Shown piece after piece: positions 1 through 9,067 of a DNA stretch of 64,000 nucleotides. Source of the stretch: Thalassomonas viridans (GTDB lineage: Bacteria > Pseudomonadota > Gammaproteobacteria > Enterobacterales > Alteromonadaceae); NCBI RefSeq assembly GCF_000948985.2, contig NZ_CP059733.1:2728001-2792000 (forward strand), given 5' to 3'. The position numbers and the translations under genes are program-made. Each line of letters begins with the position of its first letter. The stretch's first letter is position 1. The notes under the pieces are model-generated. The model did no database searches, was not told the DNA's origin, and saw nothing but the letters and a program-made list of their open reading frames with translations.

Positions 1-1
1 A

Positions 2-886
2 GGTTATAAAATTGCCTTAAGCGAATATGATCTGGCGGAGCACTGGGACGTGTTATTGCCTTATCTGTATCTGATCAAAATTGATGTCAAAAAAATCAAT
101 GTCAAGCGCCTCAGAGCCCTGATAGAAAAAGCCCGTTCCCATAAAGTACGGCTGGCGGCGGAAAAGGTGGAAACCCGCTATCAGCTGCAATCGCTGGCGG
201 AAGTGGGTTTTGACTATTTCCAGGGCTATTTTTACCACGAGCCGGAAATCGTCACCGGGCAGACCCTGTCGCCGATCAAGGCGCAGATGCTGAAACTTAT
301 CGGTGAAACGGCGCAAGACCCGCTGGATTTTGACGCCATCGCCGAGATTCTGGGCCATGATGTCAACCTCAGCATAGGTTTGCTGAAAATGGTCAACAAT
401 GTCGCTACCGGTACTAAGGTGGCGATAACCTCGATTAAACAGGCGGCGGCATATCTGGGGGAGAAGAAGCTGAAGCAGTTTGTCAGCATTTTAGCCTTGT
501 CGAAACTGAGTACGGAAAGCACGGATGAAATAGCCAAGCAGTCGCTGATCACCGCCCGCCTCATGTCTGAGCTGGCACAAAAAAGCGATTTCAGGCAGGT
601 CAAGGATTTTGCCTTTATCACCGGGTTATTAAGCGCCATGGAAGTGATTTTAGCCATGCCGATGGCGGAGATCCTGCGCACCATGCCGCTGGCAAAACCG
701 ATAGAAGAAGCGCTGATGCACCGCAGCGGTTTGCTGGGGGAGCTGCTGTCTATGACCAGTCATTATATCGTCGGCGATAATGGCGACTTGCTCGACAAGT
801 TCAACGATTACTCCCTGACGGCTGAGCTGATCCATCAGGAATTTGTTTCCGCCAGTAAGTGGTGCAGCGAGCTCACCGAAGCCTGA
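2..886 (+). CDS. EAL-HDOD signalling protein, C-terminal part (5' end outside window)
   Basis: The frame is open from base 2, so the gene starts before the window; a GTG at 50 is internal. The first ~80 visible residues match the end of an EAL fold (a 'LIKIDV' strand, then 'YFQGYFYHEPE', which corresponds to the QGY segment of EAL proteins). The rest is an HDOD domain ('FDAIAEILGHDVNLSIGLLKMVNN' region, then 'ITSIKQAAAYLGEKK'). This order is typical of the YuxH/CdgJ family, in which the EAL part is often degenerate and does not cleave c-di-GMP. The EAL motif itself lies outside the window, so activity cannot be judged. A palindromic repeat begins 3 bases after the stop codon. Likely a cytoplasmic regulator; the target is unknown. 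Confidence 0.85.
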   Translation, partial: GYKIALSEYDLAEHWDVLLPYLYLIKIDVKKINVKRLRALIEKARSHKVRLAAEKVETRYQLQSLAEVGFDYFQGYFYHEPEIVTGQTLSPIKAQMLKLIGETAQDPLDFDAIAEILGHDVNLSIGLLKMVNNVATGTKVAITSIKQAAAYLGEKKLKQFVSILALSKLSTESTDEIAKQSLITARLMSELAQKSDFRQVKDFAFITGLLSAMEVILAMPMAEILRTMPLAKPIEEALMHRSGLLGELLSMTSHYIVGDNGDLLDKFNDYSLTAELIHQEFVSASKWCSELTEA

Positions 887-889
887 TTA

Positions 890-1146
890 ATACCAAACGA
901 AATAATGAATCGATCATCTTCAATGGTCTAAACAGTCAACTTCTGTGTTGCGCTCAATCCCAATAGCTGGTTATTGCTCGGCAAACTGCTCCTGCGTTGC
1001 CCTAATAGCCAACATCCATGTTGGGATCAATCACGCGCCTCGCCTGCATGGATGCAGGTGCTTAGCTTTAGTCAGGAACAATAAAGCTGTGAACTTGAAT
1101 GTTTATCCTCATTGAATCTTGATCGATTCTTTATTACGTCTGGTAT
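890..1146. repeat. MITE-like palindromic repeat, copy 1 (long form)
   Basis: The ends are inverted repeats: ATACCAAACGAAATAATGAA at the left, and the reverse complement of ATACCAGACGTAATAAAGAA at the right, each followed by TCGATCA. The inner parts also pair (an 'AAACAGTCAA' type block at the left, 'GAATGTTTATCC' at the right). The same element occurs at 14612-14770, about 100 bases shorter; the extra bases here sit in the centre (roughly 983-1085). No coding frame is convincing. It begins 3 bases after a stop codon, so it could act as a transcript-end hairpin. Confidence 0.8.
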
Positions 1147-1513
1147 AACCGGGATACTTGCCGGGAAAGGTTGGCCGTGCCTGTGCCGGTCGCCTGAGTC
1201 CGGCGCCAAGCTATAAGCGAACCATATGTAAATAAAAGACTTTTTTACTGTTGTACTTTTTTTGAACTGTCAGTATAGTAAATGCTGTTGCCATGATGTA
1301 AAGGAAAGGTAGCACTAATGATATGCTCTGATCAAAGGATTGATTAATAGCGTACCGTTATGGGCAGTTTACCCGGAAAGTCAGTCATATTGTGTTCGCT
1401 TTACGGCGAATATGCCTGCCTGTGTCCGGTTGAGCAAAAGGGAAGTTGCACGGTAAACTATCAGCAATCCTGGATTAGTAAACATTAATAGAAACTAATC
1501 AAGGATGATTACA
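1147..1513. other. Intergenic region with no recognised feature
   Basis: This stretch lies between the palindromic repeat and the secreted unknown at 1514. It is AT-rich around 1225-1290. A promoter for the gene at 1514 is expected here, but no clear -35/-10 pair was found. Confidence 0.4.
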
Positions 1514-2641
1514 ATGAAAATGTTCTATCAGGGAGCCGTGTTTATGGCTCTTGGCCTGCTATATCCGCTGAAGCTTTTTGCTTTGCCGGATATAGATAAT
1601 CCCGTCACTGCTTTATTTATCGATAATCCTTTTAGCTACCAGCCCGGTTCTCCGGGGTTCAGCTACGGCCAACAGGTTCCCCTGGAAATCTCCTACGATA
1701 CCCAGTCGGTGCAGGTCGCTAAAAATGCCCGGGGGGTACGCGAGCTGGATATGACCAATATGTGCCATTTTAACCTGGTTAAATCGCGCCTGGATAAGGC
1801 GGAAATCAGTGAGGAGGAGTTTCCCCATTTATACCGGAATATGGAGCTGAAAAAGCAACAGCAGCAGCTGGAAAAGTTATTTCCCACCCCGATGCAAATC
1901 AGCACGCTGGCGGACAAACCCGAGGAGAAAAAAAGCAGGCATTTGTTTTTAGCCATGAATATCGCCATCTCCCTCGAAGATAACAGCCCATATTTGGTCA
2001 TACACACAAAAAATTCGGTACAGGGGGGCACCTTTACCACCTATCTGGATTTGTTGCTGGAAGACGGCTCGGGAAAACAGCTGGCGCCGATGGAGCATAC
2101 CCTGGAATTTTACGAAGGGGAAAATACCCTTACCACAGCCATAGTGCCGCTGGTGACGCTCAAACAGGATTTTCCCGGTCTGGAGATGATTTATGCCAGC
2201 TCTTATGTGGAAACCCAGGGGCTTGACGGCACCATAGCTTCTGCCATCAAGCACAGCCGTTACCCTTTTTCCTGGCGTTATATCGAGCAGGCCTTCGGTC
2301 ACTTGCTGGTCAGCGGCAGTGAAGCCGGACATGCAGAGGCGCACGCCTTAGATGAAAGCTCTGTTAATCCCTTTTATCATTACCTCAGTCAGGAGCTTGT
2401 CGATAAAGTTCGGGATAATATTTGCCTGACGTCCGGTTTGCCTGACTGCGATCTGCCGGACGAACAGGTACCGGCCCAGAAACAAGGAATGGCAGTGCAT
2501 ATGCCTTTTGGCGAACAGCTGGAAATTCCCCATGAAATTACCGGCATTTATCCTTTGCAGCCGTTAGCGGATACGGCGTTAGGAATTGACGAAACCACGG
2601 CTCTCTTTCTTGAAGCTCCCGGTAATAGCGGTAACAGGTAG
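1514..2641 (+). CDS. Secreted protein of unknown function
   Basis: The start ATG at 1514 is chosen because AAGGA (1501-1505) sits at good spacing before it; the in-frame ATG at 1505 overlaps that ribosome binding site. The product has 375 residues. The first ~22 residues form a signal peptide (MKMFYQ, a hydrophobic run, then LFALPD), so it is exported. The mature part has many charged and Gln-rich stretches ('KKQQQQLEKLF') and no motif I recognise. It stands alone between a repeat and a convergent LysR gene. Function unknown. Confidence 0.7.
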   Translation: MKMFYQGAVFMALGLLYPLKLFALPDIDNPVTALFIDNPFSYQPGSPGFSYGQQVPLEISYDTQSVQVAKNARGVRELDMTNMCHFNLVKSRLDKAEISEEEFPHLYRNMELKKQQQQLEKLFPTPMQISTLADKPEEKKSRHLFLAMNIAISLEDNSPYLVIHTKNSVQGGTFTTYLDLLLEDGSGKQLAPMEHTLEFYEGENTLTTAIVPLVTLKQDFPGLEMIYASSYVETQGLDGTIASAIKHSRYPFSWRYIEQAFGHLLVSGSEAGHAEAHALDESSVNPFYHYLSQELVDKVRDNICLTSGLPDCDLPDEQVPAQKQGMAVHMPFGEQLEIPHEITGIYPLQPLADTALGIDETTALFLEAPGNSGNR

Positions 2642-2740
2642 CAAATCTTTGGCAGGGAAGATTTAGAGCCCTGCAAGCCTTATTGTCAGGCTCTCCCTGG
2701 CTTATTAGCGAATCCGCTTAGCTAACCCGCTTAGCTAAGC

Positions 2741-3727
2741 TCAATAACTTGCCTCTTCCGGCATTTGCCAGTCATGCTGGCGGCAAAGTGCTGCCAGCAT
2801 GCCGATATCACCGGCCATTTCCTGTTTAAGCCAGTCGATAAAAATACCGGCCTCTTTACGGGCATTGGTTTGCGGGGCCAGGTAATAGTAATATTGCCAC
2901 GGGCTGTGGCATAAGCGGATCTGGCCGGGCAGGCATAATTGCTGGCTGTCAAGCTGGTTTAAGATCAGTAAAACATCCATCATGGCTACCCCTTCGCCGC
3001 TGGCGGCGGCACTGGCGGCAAGATCCAGGCTGTTAAAGGTGATGCCTTTATCCAGGCTGGGATCTGTTATCGCGTGGTAGTCCAGCCAGCCGTGCCAGTC
3101 AGCCCTGTCCTGGGTCGGGTGGAGTCTGGGTAATAATAACGTCTCCGCCAGCGGCAAAGCCGTATTGCCACCGGCCAGGGCGGGGGCATACACAGGCGCC
3201 ATATATTCTTTTCTTAGCAAGTTATTGCTGTAGCGGGCATCCGGATATTTTTCACCAAAGACGGCAACATCATAACCGCCGCTTTCCAGGTTGACATTGA
3301 CGCCATTTTGGAACCAGGCCAGGGTGACTTCTACCCGGATGTCGGGATAGCGACGGCGGAAATTCACCATACGCTCTGCCAGCCAGCGCGAGGCCAAACT
3401 GGTTTCCACCTTGACTTTCAACTCTCCCTGCTGTGATGGCCTCAGCTGGTAAAGGGCGCGGTTTAGCTCGCCGAATTGCCGGGTTAACAGGGTGGACAAT
3501 TCCCGTCCTTCATTGGTCAGGGCCAGTGCCCGGTGCAGCCGGATAAACAGGCTTAACCCTAAACTGTCTTCAAGCTGGCGGATTTGCCGGCTGACGGCGC
3601 TTTGAGTGACATTAAGCTCGGTGGCGGCATCGGTGAAGCTTAAATAGCGGGCGGCCGCTTCAAAAACCCGCAGGGCATTGAGGGATTGCGGTAATTTATC
3701 GTGACGTTTTAATACATGGCGTTGCAT
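2741..3727 (-). CDS. LysR-family transcriptional regulator (GcvA-like)
   Basis: A 328-residue regulator. The N-terminal winged helix-turn-helix is clear: 'LNALRVFEAAARYLSF' and 'TELNVTQSAVSRQIRQLE' near residues 15-52. The LysR substrate-binding fold follows. GcvA-like members open with 'LPsLnaLRaFEaAaRhlSF', as here. The start at 3727 is preceded by GGGGGAG at good spacing. It is divergent from the MATE transporter at 3871, and the shared 143-base gap holds a perfect palindrome, so it probably controls that transporter and itself. The ligand is unknown. Confidence 0.9.
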   Translation of the reverse strand: MQRHVLKRHDKLPQSLNALRVFEAAARYLSFTDAATELNVTQSAVSRQIRQLEDSLGLSLFIRLHRALALTNEGRELSTLLTRQFGELNRALYQLRPSQQGELKVKVETSLASRWLAERMVNFRRRYPDIRVEVTLAWFQNGVNVNLESGGYDVAVFGEKYPDARYSNNLLRKEYMAPVYAPALAGGNTALPLAETLLLPRLHPTQDRADWHGWLDYHAITDPSLDKGITFNSLDLAASAAASGEGVAMMDVLLILNQLDSQQLCLPGQIRLCHSPWQYYYYLAPQTNARKEAGIFIDWLKQEMAGDIGMLAALCRQHDWQMPEEASY

Positions 3728-3760
3728 TGCTCGGCTCCCCCGTCAGGGCTGTTTGTCTGG

Positions 3761-3775
3761 TGCGAATAATTCGCA
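3761..3775. promoter_or_regulatory. Palindrome, candidate LysR operator
   Basis: TGCGAATAATTCGCA is a perfect 7-bp inverted repeat around one base. It lies in the gap between the divergent LysR and MATE genes, 34 bases from the LysR start. LysR regulators commonly bind such dyads in the divergent promoter region. That this regulator binds it is an inference. Confidence 0.45.
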
Positions 3776-3870
3776 TGAGTTTTTTGCATGTAAGAGTCGC
3801 ATAAATGTCGTTTGAAAAGCAAGGTGTTGCTGAGTATCTTGGTGGAGATTATCTATAGTAAGGCGTTAAC

Positions 3871-5199
3871 GTGAAAAAATTAGTTAAATTGGCAGTACCT
3901 CTGATCATTTCACAATTAGTCGCCCAGTTGATGGTATTGTCCGATCTCTGGATGATGGCGCAGATCAGTGTGACTACCCTGGCAGCCGGCGGCCTGGCGG
4001 CATCAGTTTACGGCTTTGTTTTTATCCTGGTACAGAGTGTGATCGGCTCGTCGGCAAACCTGCTGGCAATTGCCTGCGGCGGGCTGCGTCAGGGGCAGGC
4101 AAGTGCCCGGCAGATCCGGGAGATTATCAAAGGCAGTATCTTATTGTCCGGCTTGCTTTCCCTGGTGCTGCTGCCGCTGTTTTATTTTTTGCCGCTGCTG
4201 TTTGCTTTAGCCGGGCAGGAGGCGCAAATTATCGCCATCGGTATGCAATACCTGGATATGCTCAAGTGGGCCATGCTGCCGACTTTGCTGCTTTTGGTGG
4301 CGCGCAGTTTTGCCGTTGCTTTCGGTGCCGGCAAATCCGTGCTCTGGGTCACTGTGGCTTCCGTGGGCTTAAACATTATCCTGAGTTACGGGCTGGCATT
4401 CGGCCTGGATTTAGGGGTTGCCGGTATAGGTATGGGCACTACCATAGCTGCCGTCGTCACCGCCCTGGCTTATATGCTCTGGTTGTTTACCCGTCCCGGA
4501 TTTTATCGTTACCGTCCCTGGACCTTGTGGTGTGAATACCGGCTGGCCACGGCCCTGCCTTTGGTAAAGATAGGCAGTGCGGTAGCCCTTGCCACCTTAA
4601 CCGAATATAGCCTGATCTCCGGCGCCGCCCTGATGGCGGGGACGTTAGGGGCGGTGTCCCTGGCGATGCATCAGATAGCTATGCAGGTGCTGAGTTTTTC
4701 CTGGAACATCGCCTTTGGCATTGCCCAGGCAACGTCAATGGAAGTCGGGCAACAATTTGGCGCCGGGGCAAGTAAAGCGGCGATCAAAAAAACCGCCGTT
4801 AACGGTTTGCTGCTGGCAAGCCTCTGCAGCGCCGCGATAGGTTTGGTTTTTATTTGTTACCCCGGTGCGTTGACTGCTTTGCTGGCAAATGAGCAGGATG
4901 CGCTTTTTGACGAGCTGGTGCTGATTTTACCCGGGGTGATCCTGGTCACTGCCAGCTGTTTACTGGTGGATGCCTGGCAATTGATGGCGCTGAATATTTT
5001 ACGGGGCTTAAAAATTGTCACCGGACCTGCAATATTAACCGCTGTGGGTTATTGCCTGGCGGGGTTGCCTGCCGCCTGGTTACTGATGGCAAATTTTCAG
5101 CTGGCGGGGATCTGGGCCGGTATCGGTTTGGGGCTGGCACTGACGGGAATTTTACTGCTGATCCAGCTGAAAATTTCGGTTAAACGCCTGGCGGCCTGA
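3871..5199 (+). CDS. MATE-family efflux transporter
   Basis: A 442-residue inner-membrane protein with about 12 hydrophobic segments in the two-lobe arrangement of MATE transporters, of usual length. It starts with GTG at 3871 after AAGG (3860-3863). The N-terminal segment 'AVPLIISQLVAQLMVLSDLWMM' region matches the family's first helix with its 'P...q.......D..m.' pattern. MATE proteins export cationic drugs, metabolites or dyes in exchange for Na+ or H+; the substrate here is unknown. It is divergent from the LysR gene. Confidence 0.9.
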   Translation: MKKLVKLAVPLIISQLVAQLMVLSDLWMMAQISVTTLAAGGLAASVYGFVFILVQSVIGSSANLLAIACGGLRQGQASARQIREIIKGSILLSGLLSLVLLPLFYFLPLLFALAGQEAQIIAIGMQYLDMLKWAMLPTLLLLVARSFAVAFGAGKSVLWVTVASVGLNIILSYGLAFGLDLGVAGIGMGTTIAAVVTALAYMLWLFTRPGFYRYRPWTLWCEYRLATALPLVKIGSAVALATLTEYSLISGAALMAGTLGAVSLAMHQIAMQVLSFSWNIAFGIAQATSMEVGQQFGAGASKAAIKKTAVNGLLLASLCSAAIGLVFICYPGALTALLANEQDALFDELVLILPGVILVTASCLLVDAWQLMALNILRGLKIVTGPAILTAVGYCLAGLPAAWLLMANFQLAGIWAGIGLGLALTGILLLIQLKISVKRLAA

Positions 5200-5430
5200 C
5201 GGATTTGAGGTGAGCAACGGAGCGGCTGCTCTCACACTTCTAGAGGTTGTCTTATCAGGTGGCCGTCTATGTTAGCCTGCTTGAAGGCAAGAGCATTGCT
5301 TTGTTAAAGTATTCTCCCTGCATCGACTTATTGTCGGAGATAAATGCCCAAATCAGCAGGGCCAAAGCAGGTGGCACTTTGATAAGACTTTACTTTGGTA
5401 AGACTTATGGATAAATACATCGAAAAGCCT

Positions 5431-5472
5431 GAAAAAAAGGCCGCTAACCTATTCGGATAGCCGGCCTTTATT
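5431..5472 (-). terminator. Rho-independent terminator of the nucleoside hydrolase operon
   Basis: AAAGGCCGCTAACC pairs with GGATAGCCGGCCTTT around a short loop. On the minus strand the stem is followed by a run of T (the AAAAAAA at 5431-5437 of the plus strand). It lies 28 bases past the stop codon of the minus-strand gene at 5500. The rest of the 5200-5430 gap shows nothing clear. Confidence 0.75.
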
Positions 5473-5499
5473 ATATGTACTGCCGCATTTTTGCCTGTC

Positions 5500-6450
5500 T
5501 TAAGCGGCGTCGGTAAAAGTGGCCTCTATGATGGCCAGCAGGCGCTCGCTGTCGACCCCCATACAGATCTTGCTTTGCGGCTTATCCTGCCAGTGGGGCA
5601 GCGGATAATGCTTATCCGGATGGGCGATTATGGTTTGCCCTATGGCGACGCCTTCGGTGGCAACCCGAACTATGCCCGGCTCTGTGGTAAATACTTCAGG
5701 GGCCATGGCATACACTATGGTGGAGGCGTCGTGGACAAAGCAGCCGTTGATGCCGAAGGTTTTATTGTAAAAATCAAAATAGAACTGGGTCGACTGATAC
5801 AACAACTCGCCGGCCTTGGTATCGGCGGCGCGTATTTTTTGCAGCAGGGCTTCATCCATCATGACTTTATGGGTAACGTCAAGGCCCACCATAGTCACCG
5901 GCCAGTCGGCGGTAAAGACGATATCGGCGGCATGGGGGTCATTGATAATATTGGCTTCTGCTACCGGGGTGACATTGCCCGGTTCAACCGCGGCCCCGCC
6001 CATCAGGATCACTTCATCCACCAGGTTGACAATTTCCGGATCCAGCTCCAGCGCTTTGGCCAGGTTGCCCAGCGGCCCCAGGGCGATTAAGGTCACCTCA
6101 TTGGGGTTGGCCCGCACGGTATCGACAATAAACCGGGCGGCGCTGCGGCCGTCGGCTTTTGTGGTTTCTGCCGGCCAGTCGATATTGCCAAAACCGTCTT
6201 TGCCATGGACAAAGTCGGGGTGGGGCAGTTGGGGAGCACTTAAAGGCGTTGCCACCCCCTCGGCCACCGGGACATTTTTTTGTGCCAGCTCCACCAGTTT
6301 CAGGGCGTTTGAAGTGGCCAGGGAAACCGGGACATTGCCGAACGTGGTCGTTAACCCCAGCACGTCAAGAGACGGCGCATTAAATGCCAGCATGATCGCC
6401 ATTGCATCATCGATGCCGGGATCTGTATCAATAATAATTTTACGTGTCAT
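5500..6450 (-). CDS. Nucleoside hydrolase (inosine-uridine preferring type)
   Basis: A 316-residue enzyme that splits ribonucleosides into base and ribose. The diagnostic calcium-binding motif DTDPGIDDA is at residues 8-16. The later 'VHDASTIVYAMAPE' segment carries the catalytic-site histidine of the family. There is no signal peptide, so it is cytoplasmic. The upstream ribokinase gene ends one base before this gene's start, so they form one transcript: released ribose can be phosphorylated at once. It could be of the RihA, RihB or RihC type; substrate preference cannot be read from sequence alone. Confidence 0.92.
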   Translation of the reverse strand: MTRKIIIDTDPGIDDAMAIMLAFNAPSLDVLGLTTTFGNVPVSLATSNALKLVELAQKNVPVAEGVATPLSAPQLPHPDFVHGKDGFGNIDWPAETTKADGRSAARFIVDTVRANPNEVTLIALGPLGNLAKALELDPEIVNLVDEVILMGGAAVEPGNVTPVAEANIINDPHAADIVFTADWPVTMVGLDVTHKVMMDEALLQKIRAADTKAGELLYQSTQFYFDFYNKTFGINGCFVHDASTIVYAMAPEVFTTEPGIVRVATEGVAIGQTIIAHPDKHYPLPHWQDKPQSKICMGVDSERLLAIIEATFTDAA

Positions 6451-6451
6451 A

Positions 6452-7342
6452 TTACTTCTCTTTTAAAAACTGGCTGACTTCTTTATGGTCCGGAATCGCG
6501 GTACTGGCGCCTTTGCGGGTGACACAAATCGCAGACGCGGCACAGGCCTGTTTCAGTACCTCTTCGACACTGAGGTCATTGGTAAAGCCTGCCAGGGCAT
6601 AACCGATAAAAGTATCGCCGGCAGCCGTGGTGTCTACGGCCTCTACTTTAAAAGCCGGGGTTTCGGTGATAGTGTCGCCGTTCAGGTAACGCACACCCTC
6701 GGCCCCTAAGGTCATTAAAATCTGTAAGTCAGGGTGCTGTGCCCTTAGTCTTGCCTGGGCGTCCTCGACATTATCGGCGCCGGCTAAATCCATGGCTTCG
6801 ACTTCATTGACGATTAACAGATCTATATCCCCCAGGTGCTTTTCCACCTGGGACTTATCCATGGGAGCCGGGTTATACACCAGCGTCAGGCCATGGGCTT
6901 TGGCTGTGGCGATAATGGTGTCTATTTCGTTGGTTTCGTTTTGTAGTAATACCCAGTCATTTTTACCGGCATTGGCCAGTACCTGCTCTATCTGCGGTGC
7001 ATTCAGGGCGTGGTTGGCGCCGGGGAATAAGACGATGGCATTTTCCGCGCTTTTATTCACCTGGATAATGGCATGCCCGGTAGGCAAATCTAAGGTGGCA
7101 ATTTGTTCGGTATTTACCCCTTTGGCTTCAAGTTCAGCCAAAAGGTGAGTGTCTTGCTTTGAAATTGCCCCCACATGCACCACGTTACAACCTGCTTTAG
7201 CCAGGGCAACTGACTGGTTGGCTCCTTTGCCGCCGAGAATTTTCTGGTAGTGATCTGAAGTCATGGTTTCGCCGGGGCGAACAAAATGATCAACAGAGTA
7301 AACATGGTCGATATTGATCGAACCAAAGTTGAATATCGTCAT
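6452..7342 (-). CDS. rbsK: Ribokinase
   Basis: A 296-residue PfkB-family sugar kinase: ribose + ATP gives ribose 5-phosphate. The N-terminal family signature 'GGKGANQSVALAKAG' and the C-terminal 'DTTAAGDTFIGYALAGF', which holds the catalytic Asp in AAGD, are both present. The ATG at 7342 is chosen over a TTG one codon earlier, because AGGA precedes the ATG at good spacing. First gene of a two-gene salvage operon with the nucleoside hydrolase. No ribose transporter or RbsR is in the window. Confidence 0.93.
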   Translation of the reverse strand: MTIFNFGSINIDHVYSVDHFVRPGETMTSDHYQKILGGKGANQSVALAKAGCNVVHVGAISKQDTHLLAELEAKGVNTEQIATLDLPTGHAIIQVNKSAENAIVLFPGANHALNAPQIEQVLANAGKNDWVLLQNETNEIDTIIATAKAHGLTLVYNPAPMDKSQVEKHLGDIDLLIVNEVEAMDLAGADNVEDAQARLRAQHPDLQILMTLGAEGVRYLNGDTITETPAFKVEAVDTTAAGDTFIGYALAGFTNDLSVEEVLKQACAASAICVTRKGASTAIPDHKEVSQFLKEK

Positions 7343-7792
7343 CAACGATCCTGATTATTAGTATTAAAAGAATGTGTTAAACAGAGTAACAGATCTGTGT
7401 TTTTATGCTGCCGGAGGGAAAACTATTTTTCATCGGCACAGCTTTTATAACACAAACTTTCCTGATGTGTAAGGAGCTTATGCAATTTATCGCATTAAGT
7501 ACAGTAAGGCGGCCGGGAAATCATACTCTGGGAGTTTTTTCCGCCTGTTTGCCGGTATTGGCCGGGCGGCAACTGATACCAAGTTGATACTAAATATCCA
7601 GACCCCTTAACTAGACTTTATTGACAGGCGGATTAATAAGTTCAACGTTATCAGAGACTTTTTATAAGCGGCTCCTGGCTTGATGCGAGCACGGACCTGT
7701 CGGCATGGAATTTTCACAGGCACTTATGAGACAGATAAGATCACAAGCTTATAGCATGGCATATCCGGCAAAGCAGGGCTGGTGTTAAGCTT
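7343..7792. other. Intergenic region with no recognised feature
   Basis: A gap of 450 bases between the divergent ribokinase and flavoprotein genes. It must hold both promoters, but no clear -35/-10 pair, operator or RNA structure was found. A short frame at 7405-7587 has no good start signal and is not called. Confidence 0.4.
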
Positions 7793-8929
7793 ATGGCCGG
7801 TTCGGGAGATGAAGCCGAGGTCAATACCGATGTGATTATTGTCGGCGCCGGTCCTGCCGGGGCTGCGGCGGCCCTGACCCTGTTGACCTACTCAGATCTA
7901 AGGGTCACCCTGGTGGAACAATCGGACTTAAACGATGTCAGGGTGGCGGAACATGTCGGTGAGGATATTTTCGATCTGCTCGGTTATTTAAAAGTTGCCA
8001 AGTCGGCCTTTCCCGCAGAAACTTTCCTGCCTTGCGGCAACCAGACCAGTTATTGGGGCAGTGACGAGCCGGTGCCCGGGCATATGCTCTTTGCCACTGA
8101 AAAACATATTTACCGGCTTGACCGGGAGAAGTTTGATTTTGTCTTGCTGGGACATGTGGCCGCCAGGGGGGGACTGGTTTTTTCCCGTACCAGATGCACG
8201 GCCTTTGCCCAAGGGGAAGATAATAACTGGCAATTGAGCCTGAAAAACCGCAGCCAGGGGGCGTTCAAACTCAATGGCCGTTATTTAATCGATGCCTGCG
8301 GCCGTAAGGCCGATGTTTGCCGTAAGGTGGGAGTGCTCAGCACCAGGCACGACAAGTTAATGGGGGTCGGTGCATTTTTCCATTTTGATAAAACCCGCAA
8401 AGCCAGGCAGGAGCAGGTGATGGAAAGTCATGAGCTTGGCTGGTGGTATTGCGCCAGGTTGCCGGATCACAGCCAGGTGGTGGCGTTTTTTTCCGATGCG
8501 GATATTATCAGCAAACACAAATTGAATCAGGCTGCAAACTGGCAGCAGTTACTGGCCGAGAGCCGGCATATCAGGTTGGGGGGCAAGGGGGGAGCGGTGT
8601 TATCCGGTGCGCCCTGGGTGCGAAATGCCAGCAGCCATATCACCCATTCTGTACTGCGGAAAAACTTTATTGCCATAGGGGATGCCGCCGCTTCTTTCGA
8701 TCCTATCTCAGATATGGGATTAGGCTTTGCCATGACCTCAGCCTGCCATGGCGCCAAGGTGGTGCAGACCCAGCTTACTTCAAGCGACAGGAACACAAAG
8801 CAGGCGCAGCTCGATGGCTATCAGCAGGAGGTTGTGGATCATTTTGAGCAATATTTACGTTTGCGTAAAAAGTGCTACAGCCATGAGCACCGCTGGTCGG
8901 GGGCAAAATTCTGGTCCCGCAGGCGCTGA
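7793..8929 (+). CDS. FAD-dependent oxidoreductase of the tryptophan halogenase/LodB-like group
   Basis: A 378-residue flavoprotein. The FAD-binding dinucleotide fold is at the N-terminus (GAGPAGAAAALTLL, residues ~18-31), followed by 'VEQSDL'. The second FAD motif 'IAIGDAAASFDPISDMGLGFAM' region is typical of flavin monooxygenase-type enzymes. It resembles LodB/GoxB proteins, which install the quinone cofactor of LodA/GoxA amino-acid oxidases, but no LodA-like gene is nearby. I do not see the WxWxIP motif of true halogenases. The ribosome binding site is weak, so the start is uncertain by a few codons. Substrate unknown. Confidence 0.7.
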   Translation: MAGSGDEAEVNTDVIIVGAGPAGAAAALTLLTYSDLRVTLVEQSDLNDVRVAEHVGEDIFDLLGYLKVAKSAFPAETFLPCGNQTSYWGSDEPVPGHMLFATEKHIYRLDREKFDFVLLGHVAARGGLVFSRTRCTAFAQGEDNNWQLSLKNRSQGAFKLNGRYLIDACGRKADVCRKVGVLSTRHDKLMGVGAFFHFDKTRKARQEQVMESHELGWWYCARLPDHSQVVAFFSDADIISKHKLNQAANWQQLLAESRHIRLGGKGGAVLSGAPWVRNASSHITHSVLRKNFIAIGDAAASFDPISDMGLGFAMTSACHGAKVVQTQLTSSDRNTKQAQLDGYQQEVVDHFEQYLRLRKKCYSHEHRWSGAKFWSRRR

Positions 8930-9067
8930 TCCCGGACACACTAGTGCAGGCTGAATACGTATGTAGCCGCCGTTTTTTGCTTTACTTATCAAGCACTCCT
9001 CTAAGATGATTAACCGGGTCCGGCCTTGAGCCGCCACCGGCACGTCTATGTGTGATAGGGAGGAAAT

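Noticed and set aside
5491..6090. Long plus-strand open frames over the nucleoside hydrolase and ribokinase genes
   Set aside because: They are antisense shadows of two well-supported genes with family motifs and lack start signals.
7405..7587. A 60-codon frame in the ribokinase-flavoprotein gap
   Set aside because: No domain pattern and the frame lies in a promoter region; the CCGGAGGG before it overlaps the start itself.
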